Assembly (NCBI GenBank): GCA_900543945.1
Contig: UQTN01000090.1
Location: 1 to 8,763, forward strand
Reading direction: 5' to 3'
Length of the DNA stretch: 8,763 nt
DNA from: an uncultured Collinsella sp.
GTDB taxonomy: Bacteria; Actinomycetota; Coriobacteriia; Coriobacteriales; Coriobacteriaceae
This document shows, piece after piece, positions 1 through 6,137 of the stretch; the first letter of the stretch is position 1; the number at the start of each line of letters is the position of its first letter. The position numbers and the translations under genes are program-made. The notes under the pieces were generated by a model. That model did no database searches. It was not told where the DNA came from and was given only the letters and a program-made list of their open reading frames with translations.

Positions 1-1911
1 GGCTGGATAGCACTCGCGTGCCTGGCGATCGTGCGTCACGCGGGCAAGCGCAACCGGACCGCGTGCCGTCTGCATCGCGTGGCCAAAGCGCACGCGCAGC
101 AAAGCCGCGGGCTCAAGCGTCACGCCCTCGCGACCAAGGCTCGCCGTCAGCGTGGCCAGCGGCCCCTCCTCGTGTGAGAGCGGATAGCTGTCCAGATCGA
201 CATCGGCAAACAGCACGGCATCGTAGCTGCCGGGGCGCAGGGCCGCCGCATCGGCAAGCGAAGTAAAGCGAACCTGGGCACGTGGCGCACGGTCAACCTC
301 GTAGGTCTCGTAATCGTAGGCGGTGCTACGCTTGTCCACCTTGGTGCGAATGCCATCGAGCACGGGCACGGTCGCGGCCTGCGACACGTCGAGCGCGCGA
401 GCATCGTTCATAAGGATGTCGATCGCGTGGCGCAGCAGGGCCACCTCCGCCTGGCGACGGGCCTGACCGTCGAGACCACCAAGCGCGCGATCGGGCAGTG
501 CCTCGGCAACGGCAAGCATGGCCTTGAGCGCCGTCACGGGCTTGTCGCGCCACAGCGCCTGGAACACGTCCGAGACCACGCACGGCACGTTCTTAAACCA
601 GTTCTCGTCGCTCGCCGCTTTACGCGCGCCCCTCACCTGGCCCTGCACGCTCTGCAGCAGGCTCTTGACGCCCGCAGTGGTCTTGCTGCGCGACAGTCGC
701 ATGTTCTTATCGAAGGTTCGCGCGCTGGCGGCATCGGCGCCTGAAAGCGGACTGTAGATCCAGTCAGTAAGCTCCGGGGCGGGCCACCACTCGGTCTTGG
801 AGGCGGTGCCCTCGTCGGCGGCCTTCATGCGCTCGATCAGATTGGCGAGCGCCGTGAACTGCCTGCCCGCAATGGATTGGGAAAACGCCGTGAACTCGGC
901 CGTCTCGGCAGCAACGTGGCGCGCCGCCAAACGAGCGGCAAGCTCGCCGAACAGCTGGGGTGCCCGGGCGGACACCACGAGTACGCGCACGGGATCGACG
1001 GGTGCGGAGGCGGCATCGTTGACCTTGGACTCCTTGCGCGCTTTCACCATCTTATCGATGACGTCCGCATAGACACGGGCACGGGCATGGGGCCCGGCGA
1101 CTTCCACAAAGGCAGGACGTACGACGGACTTTGGAGCAATCGCGGGAGCGCCGGCATCCTCGTCCAGCGGTGCAACCTCAAACAGCACGCCGCGGGCATC
1201 AAAGGCGGCAGCCAGGTCCTCGCGCATCGCCGCTTGCTCGCAAGCGAGCAGCACGACAACCTCTCCCCCGTTGCTTGCCACGGCAGACAGCAACTCGAGC
1301 AGGCCGTGCGTAAACGACGTGATACCGCGCACGCATACGGCGCGGGTGCACGCCGGCAGGTTGTCGGCCAAAGCGCCGGCCATAATGTCAGCCGCCTCGC
1401 AGGGCTCGACCATATCTCGACGGTCCAAACCGCGCGCATAGGCGCACAAAAGTTCAAACACGCGAGCCTCGGCGTCGCTTCTGGGCTTGGGCTTGCAAAC
1501 GTTGTCGCAGCAACGCTCGGCACCTGTCCCTGCCACACCCGGCAGCACATCGCGAGCCATACGCGCGAGCATACGCACCGTGCCCTGGCTGCGCGAAAGC
1601 GGCTGCAGGTCGGCGTCGTCGAGACGCGCTACCATGTCCGAAAACAGCATCTGGCGCTGCAGGTTGTCGACGAAACCGCGCCCGTCGCCCAAAAGCTCCC
1701 AAAGCGAGCGAAGCCACGATGTAGGCGTCTTGTAATCAATACCCAGCGAAACGCCGGCTTCCGCCGCATCATGACGGCATAGGTCGAGCTCGGCAAACGT
1801 TGGCGCCAGCAGCACGGCACGCCCGTGGCGGGCAATAAGGTCGGCAAGCAACGCCGACTCGGCATCGCTCAAATCCGTGCCGGCATTGGTGGTATAGATT
1901 CGAACAGGCAT
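1..1911 (-). CDS. AddB/RexB-like helicase-nuclease subunit, N-terminal part (runs off left edge)
   Basis: The minus strand is open from an ATG at 1911 to the left edge: 637 codons with no stop, so the gene continues outside. The start follows a strong GGAGG only 3 nt upstream. The N-terminus reads MPVRIYTTNAGTDLSD, and then RAVLLAPTFAELDLCR (about residues 31-46) resembles the first strand-helix unit of AddB-type proteins. Around residues 564-577 the motif YDAVLFADVDLDSYP resembles the 'hydrophobic strand, then L-x-E/D-x-x-F/Y-P' signature of the inactive helicase-like half of AddB/RecC-type subunits. Known for the family: AddB pairs with AddA to resect double-strand breaks, and its PD-(D/E)XK nuclease with Fe-S cysteines lies at the C-terminus, which would be outside this window. 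No Walker A motif (GxxGxGKS/T) is visible at the N-terminus, where Bacillus AddB has one. The family call is inference; the long coding frame is seen directly. No convincing promoter was found in 1912-2045. Confidence 0.6.
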   Translation of the reverse strand, partial: MPVRIYTTNAGTDLSDAESALLADLIARHGRAVLLAPTFAELDLCRHDAAEAGVSLGIDYKTPTSWLRSLWELLGDGRGFVDNLQRQMLFSDMVARLDDADLQPLSRSQGTVRMLARMARDVLPGVAGTGAERCCDNVCKPKPRSDAEARVFELLCAYARGLDRRDMVEPCEAADIMAGALADNLPACTRAVCVRGITSFTHGLLELLSAVASNGGEVVVLLACEQAAMREDLAAAFDARGVLFEVAPLDEDAGAPAIAPKSVVRPAFVEVAGPHARARVYADVIDKMVKARKESKVNDAASAPVDPVRVLVVSARAPQLFGELAARLAARHVAAETAEFTAFSQSIAGRQFTALANLIERMKAADEGTASKTEWWPAPELTDWIYSPLSGADAASARTFDKNMRLSRSKTTAGVKSLLQSVQGQVRGARKAASDENWFKNVPCVVSDVFQALWRDKPVTALKAMLAVAEALPDRALGGLDGQARRQAEVALLRHAIDILMNDARALDVSQAATVPVLDGIRTKVDKRSTAYDYETYEVDRAPRAQVRFTSLADAAALRPGSYDAVLFADVDLDSYPLSHEEGPLATLTASLGREGVTLEPAALLRVRFGHAMQTARGPVALARVTHDRQARECYPA

Positions 1912-2045
1912 GGTCCTCCGCTCAAACTGTTCGCAATAATCAATGTATCCATCCTACCCGCCCAAGCGGACACATTGCCACCGCAGCTCCATGTTTTGGT
2001 GCAAAGCAACCTGATCCCACCGCACCAGCCGATTGCGGGCATATA

Positions 2046-2071
2046 AAAACCGCCCCCGGAGGAGCGGTTTT
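2046..2071 (-). terminator. Intrinsic terminator of the yerC-like gene
   Basis: An 8-bp perfect stem (AAAACCGC at 2046-2053 with GCGGTTTT at 2064-2071) encloses a 10-nt loop. On the minus strand it is followed by a T-rich run (TTTTTAT). It lies about 24 bp past the stop of the YerC-like gene and isolates it from the AddB-like gene, which then needs its own promoter between 1912 and 2045. Confidence 0.85.
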
Positions 2072-2094
2072 GCACAATTCGTTTTTGGCGCGGC

Positions 2095-2394
2095 CTACTC
2101 GCCATCCTCCAGCTTAATGAGGATCTTGCGATAGCCACCGTACTCGCCATTAAGTGCCTTGGACACGCGGCTCACCGTAGTGGACGAAGCGCCGGTGCGG
2201 GCCTGAACCTCAACATAAGGCTCGCCCTCATCCAGATAACGCGCAACCTGCAGACGTTGCGAAAGATCGCAGATCTCGCGCGGCGTGCAGATATCGGTCA
2301 AAAACGCCTGGATATCCTTCTCGTCATCCAAAAGACTAAATGCGTGGACCAGCTGCTTGACATCAGGCTTGTCAAACATGTTCTCGATATTCAT
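2095..2394 (-). CDS. YerC/YecD family TrpR-related DNA-binding protein
   Basis: This 99-residue protein matches the YerC/YecD branch of the TrpR superfamily in length and layout. An N-terminal helical part (DVKQLVHAFSLLDDEKDIQAFL, residues 11-32) is followed by TPREICDLSQRLQVARYL (37-54), a hallmark of the family. A helix-turn-helix at about 58-81 ends in GASSTTVSRVSKAL. The acidic C-terminus (EDGE) is also common. The protein is cytoplasmic and should bind DNA as a dimer. Whether it senses tryptophan is not known for this branch and cannot be read from the sequence; no trp genes are nearby. The ATG at 2394 is preceded by only a weak ribosome site (GGTGAT). The gene is monocistronic, closed by the terminator at 2046-2071, and divergent from the holin-like gene. 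Confidence 0.9.
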   Translation of the reverse strand: MNIENMFDKPDVKQLVHAFSLLDDEKDIQAFLTDICTPREICDLSQRLQVARYLDEGEPYVEVQARTGASSTTVSRVSKALNGEYGGYRKILIKLEDGE

Positions 2395-2718
2395 CGATCA
2401 CCGCCAAACCCGCCAAAAGGCATCGAAGTTGATACTGACATCGGGCATCGTTCGCCCGTTCTATGCAATAGGGCAACGCGTGTGGCTTTTGCCCGTAGCA
2501 GTTTAGCACACCACCAAACTAAAGCGACAAAACTCTCTGCCAGCGGCGCATTTTCTAGGACGAACGCCGTTTTGAAACCGAATGCGCACGTAAGCTCCAC
2601 GAATATCTGAGACAATGGGCGGCCGAACAAGGCGGCACACCCGAGCGGCCGTCCAAGCTGCCGCAGCAAACCGCTTCACGCGACACCGACGCACCCTGCG
2701 CAAGAAAGGATTCACACC
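2395..2718. other. Intergenic region between divergent genes (324 bp)
   Basis: This stretch separates the YerC-like gene from the holin-like gene. I see no convincing gene in it. It holds short inverted repeats: CGGGC/GCCCG (2442-2446 and 2454-2458), GGGCAA/TTGCCC a little further right (about 2470-2494), and CGGCG/CGCCG (about 2543-2570). The first two would lie in the leader of the YerC-like gene if the promoter near 2500 is right. No good -35/-10 pair was found for the plus-strand gene. Confidence 0.5.
2500..2530 (-). promoter_or_regulatory. Candidate promoter for the YerC-like gene, overlapping a small dyad
   Basis: On the minus strand TTGTCG (2525-2530) and an extended -10, TGC-TAAACT (2500-2508), are separated by 19 bp. 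The predicted leader is about 100 nt. AGTTT (2500-2504) and AAACT (2516-2520) form an inverted repeat across the -10 region, as an autoregulatory operator might. Both boxes match the consensus at only 4 of 6 positions, so this is tentative. Confidence 0.25.
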
Positions 2719-3084
2719 ATGCGCTTTATGCTTAACTGGCTCTTTACCTCGATCGCCATCGCGATTGCCACGTTCCTCGTCCCCGGCATCCAGCCCTTCG
2801 GTTTTGCCGAGGCCTGGGTCTGTTTCGCCTTCGTGGGACTGTTCCTCAACATCGTCGACTCGCTCGTCAAGCCGTTCCTGACGGTTATCTCGCTGCCGCT
2901 CACGATCATTACGCTGGGTATTTTTCAGCTCGTAGTCAACAGCTTTATGCTCGAACTGGCCAGCTATCTGTCGGTCAATCTGCTGGGCGCGGGTATCTCC
3001 ATCGCCAGCTTTGGATCGGCCTTTATGGGCAGCATCCTGGTGTCCATCATGCGCAGCATTCTCGATAGCATCGCCGAGGGCTAA
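2719..3084 (+). CDS. Phage holin family 4 (PF04020-type) small membrane protein
   Basis: A 121-residue, very hydrophobic protein with about four membrane helices: residues 4-24, 32-49, 53-78 and 95-115. The central stretch SLVKPFLTVISLPLTIITLG (48-67) is the hallmark of the 'phage holin family 4' / YvlD-like family of chromosomal membrane proteins. Family members are common single genes in Firmicutes and Actinobacteria; their role is poorly known, and the name does not mean a prophage is present. There is no endolysin or other phage gene nearby. The start is supported by AAAGGA about 9 nt upstream of the ATG. The gene is alone on the plus strand and closed by the hairpin at 3125-3157. Confidence 0.88.
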   Translation: MRFMLNWLFTSIAIAIATFLVPGIQPFGFAEAWVCFAFVGLFLNIVDSLVKPFLTVISLPLTIITLGIFQLVVNSFMLELASYLSVNLLGAGISIASFGSAFMGSILVSIMRSILDSIAEG

Positions 3085-3124
3085 AACGGCCATTCCGGCC
3101 GCGCCCGTCTCAACAGCCCAAAAC

Positions 3125-3157
3125 GAAGGCCGCCCATCGCAAAAATGGGCGGCCTTC
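3125..3157. terminator. Likely bidirectional intrinsic terminator between holin-like and Rrf2 genes
   Basis: A perfect 13-bp stem (3125-3137 with 3145-3157, core GGCCGCCC/GGGCGGCC) has a 7-nt loop. On the plus strand it is followed by TTATTTG and lies 40 bp after the holin-like stop. On the minus strand it is followed by GTTTTGG, a shorter T-run, and lies about 70 bp past the Rrf2 stop. It therefore probably serves both convergent genes, better in the plus direction. Confidence 0.85.
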
Positions 3158-3207
3158 TTATTTGCCAAGTCTCAAAGGGCGAGAGAATCTGCCATTTCCA
3201 CCCTGTC

Positions 3208-3226
3208 CCCACATGGCAGGTGTGGG
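3208..3226 (-). repeat. Small inverted repeat abutting the Rrf2 stop codon
   Basis: CCCACA (3208-3213) and TGTGGG (3221-3226) can form a 6-bp stem with a 7-nt loop in the Rrf2 transcript, starting directly after its TAA. No T-run follows, so it is more likely an mRNA 3'-end structure or chance than a terminator. Confidence 0.3.
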
Positions 3227-3655
3227 TTAGATGACGTAATCGTAGCCTTCATTGGGAGCGACAAGTTGATCGAGCGTCACACCGTCGAGGTAGTCGTTGA
3301 TGAGCTTGTCAAGGTTCTTCCACACGTCGAGCGTGGGGCACTCATCAGATCGCGAGCAACCCTTGCAGTCGCCATCCAGGCAGGCGACCGGTGCCAGGCT
3401 GCCCTCGGTCAGGCGCAAGATCTCGCCCACCGTGTACTGCTCGGGCGGGCGCGTAAGCACGTAGCCGCCGCCCTTGCCGCGCATGCCCGAGAGCATATTG
3501 GCGCGCACGAGCGTCGCCAGAATATTCTCGAGGTACTTCTCCGAAATCCCCTGGCGCGCCGCGATCTCTTTGAGCGGGATGCGACCGGCCGCCTGATGCT
3601 CGGCCAGGTCGACCATAACGCGTAGGGCATATCTGCCCTTTGTGGAAACCAACAT
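3227..3655 (-). CDS. Rrf2 family transcriptional regulator with a four-cysteine motif (IscR/CymR-like)
   Basis: This 142-residue protein has the full Rrf2 layout. The opening MLVSTKGRYALRVMVDLA is followed by a winged helix-turn-helix (IPLKEIAARQGISEKYLENI, residues 26-45), then the wing with RGKGGGYVLTRPP (59-71) and TVGEILRLTEG (75-85). Cysteines stand at 92, 97, 100 and 106 (C-x4-C-x2-C-x5-C). In known Rrf2 proteins such as IscR, three cysteines in this place hold a 2Fe-2S cluster, whereas CymR, the cysteine regulator of Bacillus, does not hold one. Here four are present, so a cluster is likely but its type is unproven. The gene is divergent from cysK, which suggests control of cysteine synthesis in response to Fe-S or redox state and probable self-control. 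The ATG is preceded by a modest AAAGG about 11 nt upstream. Confidence 0.92.
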   Translation of the reverse strand: MLVSTKGRYALRVMVDLAEHQAAGRIPLKEIAARQGISEKYLENILATLVRANMLSGMRGKGGGYVLTRPPEQYTVGEILRLTEGSLAPVACLDGDCKGCSRSDECPTLDVWKNLDKLINDYLDGVTLDQLVAPNEGYDYVI

Positions 3656-3686
3656 ATATATAGCTGCCTTTCGGTCTTTTAATTCG

Positions 3687-3719
3687 TAGAAATTCTAGCC
3701 GAAAAATTGGTTTTGAAAA
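3687..3719 (-). promoter_or_regulatory. Candidate Rrf2 promoter with a dyad over the -10 box
   Basis: On the minus strand TTTTCA (3714-3719) and TAGAAT (3692-3697) are 16 bp apart; the -10 matches the consensus at 5 of 6 positions. TAGAA (3687-3691) and TTCTA (3693-3697) form a near-perfect 11-bp palindrome lying on the -10 and start region. This is where a self-repressing Rrf2 dimer would be expected to bind. The function is inference from position and symmetry. Confidence 0.45.
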
Positions 3720-3772
3720 TACCTATTCCCGTCAAGATGGTTAATCGACTCGTAATAATCTTCTATTTCCTA

Positions 3773-3801
3773 TTGCGTTACTAGGCTTTACTGTCTACTA
3801 T
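3773..3801 (+). promoter_or_regulatory. Candidate cysK promoter
   Basis: TTGCGT (3773-3778) and TACTAT (3796-3801) are 17 bp apart and would give a start near 3808 and a leader of about 100 nt. The -35 is poor (3 of 6), as is common for activated or tightly controlled promoters. The whole 3656-3908 gap is much richer in A/T than the genes around it. Confidence 0.35.
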
Positions 3802-3823
3802 GCTTGCCAACAGCAAAACGAAC

Positions 3824-3836
3824 AACCTATAAGGTT
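3824..3836 (+). promoter_or_regulatory. Dyad in the cysK leader, possible operator
   Basis: AACCT (3824-3828) and AGGTT (3832-3836) form an inverted repeat around ATA, just after the predicted cysK start site. CCTAT also occurs at 3722 and 3769 in the same region. A repressor bound at the dyad would block early elongation. The Rrf2 protein encoded next door is the obvious candidate, but the site does not match a consensus I can state with certainty. Confidence 0.3.
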
Positions 3837-3908
3837 TGTAGGTTTCGCTGCTACACACACCGTAAAACCACACGGTATCCAGTCATTTGAACACTTTGGA
3901 GGTTCACC

Positions 3909-4847
<939 letters not shown>

Positions 4848-4852
4848 AGCTT

Positions 4853-4869
4853 CTCGTTCTTAGAACGAG
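4853..4869 (+). repeat. 17-bp palindrome just after cysK
   Basis: CTCGTTCT (4853-4860), a central T, and AGAACGAG (4862-4869) form a perfect palindrome 5 bp after the cysK stop. As RNA it gives a 7-bp stem with a 3-nt loop. No T-run follows, so it is not a classic terminator. It may protect the cysK mRNA 3' end or be a protein site. Confidence 0.5.
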
Positions 4870-4947
4870 TCCAAGGCACGCCGGTCTCCCCTCTCTTCTG
4901 GCAGCCTGAGCTCATCCCAACAGGATGCCCCACGAGACGTCCGAACT

Positions 4948-4956
4948 TGCTACAAT
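4948..4956 (+). promoter_or_regulatory. Candidate extended -10 promoter for mnmA
   Basis: TG-C-TACAAT is a good extended -10 box (TACAAT at 4951-4956), with no recognisable -35 at 17 bp. The start would fall near 4961-4963, exactly at the first bases of the terminator hairpin that follows. If it is real, its transcript would begin with that hairpin. Confidence 0.4.
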
Positions 4957-4960
4957 GTCT

Positions 4961-4999
4961 GCGGCGCGGAACCAGCCTCCCGCGCCGCTTTTCTTTTTT
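4961..4999 (+). terminator. Strong intrinsic terminator in the cysK-mnmA gap (terminator or attenuator)
   Basis: GCGGCGCGG (4961-4969) pairs perfectly with CCGCGCCGC (4980-4988) around a 10-nt loop. It is followed at once by an 11-base T-tract with a single C (4989-4999). It could end cysK transcripts 113 bp past the stop. However, it lies only 29 bp before the mnmA ATG and after the only promoter-like box in the gap, so mnmA expression must pass through it or start inside a very short space. Confidence 0.85.
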
Positions 5000-5014
5000 G
5001 GCCACATGCCACCA

Positions 5015-5027
5015 AGGAGAACCTCCT
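5015..5027 (+). promoter_or_regulatory. mnmA ribosome binding site inside a small hairpin
   Basis: AGGAG (5015-5019) is the ribosome binding site, 9 nt before the ATG. It can pair with CTCCT (5023-5027) across a 3-nt loop and so hide itself. The stem is short, so the effect may be small or need a partner factor. Confidence 0.45.
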
Positions 5028-5028
5028 C

Positions 5029-6129
5029 ATGCACAACAAGCGCGTGCTCGTCGCCATGAGCGGCGGCGTCGATTCCAGCGTGACCGCGTATCTGCTCAAA
5101 AGCCAGGGCTACGAATGTGTCGGCGCCACCATGCGCCTCACCTGCCCCGCACCCGACCCCGCCACGGGCATGAGTAAGGTCGACCGCGACATCGCCGACG
5201 CAGAGGCCGTCGCCGAGCGCATAGGCATTCCCCACCATGTGCTCGACTTGCAGCAAACCTTCGACCGCAACGTAATCGAGCGCTTTGTGAACGCCTACCA
5301 GGAGGGGCTGACGCCCAATCCGTGCATTATCTGCAACCGCCACATTAAGTTTGGCGCGCTGCTCGATGCAGCGCTGGACATGGGCTGCGACTACATCGCC
5401 ACGGGCCATTACGCCAAAACAAGCCAGGCGGCAGACGGCACCTGGCAGCTGCATCGCGGCGAGGACCCCAAAAAGGACCAGAGTTACTTTTTGCATTCGC
5501 TTACGCAGGAGCGTCTGGCGCGCACGATTTTTCCGCTGGCGGGTCTGGACAAGGAGCGCGACGTGCGCCGGATTGCCGCCGAGCAGGGCTTCATCAACGC
5601 CAAGAAGGCCGAAAGCGAGGATATCTGCTTTATTCCAGACGGTAACTACGCGGGCTATATCGAGCGCCGCTGCGGACATCCCGCTGCACTGGGCGACATT
5701 GTGTGGCGCGACGGCAGCGTGGTCGGGCGCCACAACGGCGCGCTGCGCTACACCATCGGCCAGCGCAAGGGCCTGGGCGTTGCGATGGCGCATCCCGTGT
5801 ACGTAACGGGCGTCGACGCCGCCAACAACACCGTGCATCTGGGCGAGGCCGAGGACCTAACCGCCTCGGCGCTAACTGCCGATGAGTGGATCTGGAGCGC
5901 GCCGGACGCACGCATGGAGGCGGAGCTCGATGCCGGCGGCATTCGCGTAGGTGCCAAGTACCGCTACCGTCAGAAAGACCAGGCAGCAACCCTTACACGT
6001 GGCGCCGGCGGACAAATGCTGCTAACTTTTGACGAGCCGCAACGAGCCATCGCCCCCGGCCAAGCCGTTGTAGTCTATCGCGGCGACATCGTCCTGGGCG
6101 GCGGTACCGTGACCGGCGCACTTAAGTAG
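5029..6129 (+). CDS. mnmA: tRNA-specific 2-thiouridylase MnmA
   Basis: This 366-residue enzyme puts sulfur on U34 of the Lys, Glu and Gln tRNAs, using ATP to activate the base. The N-terminal PP-loop motif SGGVDSS (11-17) binds ATP. TPNPCIICNRHIKFG (95-109) contains the first catalytic cysteine, C102, in the conserved CNxxIKF context; C99 is an extra cysteine beside it. ATGHYA (124-129) is conserved. SEDICFIPDGNY (196-207) holds the second catalytic cysteine, C200. YTIGQRKGLG (241-250) and a C-terminal barrel complete the protein, and the length is normal. The sulfur comes from a cysteine desulfurase relay; no desulfurase gene is in the window, but cysK upstream makes the cysteine. The gene ends 8 bp from the convergent HTH-HipA-like gene, with no classic terminator between them. 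Confidence 0.97.
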   Translation: MHNKRVLVAMSGGVDSSVTAYLLKSQGYECVGATMRLTCPAPDPATGMSKVDRDIADAEAVAERIGIPHHVLDLQQTFDRNVIERFVNAYQEGLTPNPCIICNRHIKFGALLDAALDMGCDYIATGHYAKTSQAADGTWQLHRGEDPKKDQSYFLHSLTQERLARTIFPLAGLDKERDVRRIAAEQGFINAKKAESEDICFIPDGNYAGYIERRCGHPAALGDIVWRDGSVVGRHNGALRYTIGQRKGLGVAMAHPVYVTGVDAANNTVHLGEAEDLTASALTADEWIWSAPDARMEAELDAGGIRVGAKYRYRQKDQAATLTRGAGGQMLLTFDEPQRAIAPGQAVVVYRGDIVLGGGTVTGALK

Positions 6130-6137
6130 CCGTGGGT

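Noticed and set aside
877..1782. 301-codon open frame on the plus strand
   Set aside because: It lies exactly opposite the continuous 637-codon minus-strand frame. Its product (many His, Gln, Arg; no recognisable domain) is typical of an antisense shadow in high-GC DNA.
2257..2610. 117-codon plus-strand frame and a 92-codon minus-strand frame in the 2395-2718 gap
   Set aside because: Both overlap the YerC-like gene or its control region, lack good ribosome sites and show no recognisable motif.
2719..3084. Prophage remnant suggested by the holin-like protein
   Set aside because: No endolysin, integrase, structural gene or attachment repeat is nearby. The family is mostly chromosomal despite its name.
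2503..3168. 221-codon open frame on the minus strand
   Set aside because: It covers the complement of the holin-like gene and its two-way terminator. The sequence is a low-complexity run of Asp, Arg, Glu and Gly typical of a shadow of membrane-helix codons.
3802..3908. T-box or other riboswitch in the cysK leader
   Set aside because: The leader is only about 100 nt, lacks the T-box core sequence and has no terminator hairpin; only short dyads are visible.
4912..5838. 308-codon open frame on the minus strand
   Set aside because: It is antisense to mnmA and its promoter region, with no domain and no ribosome site.
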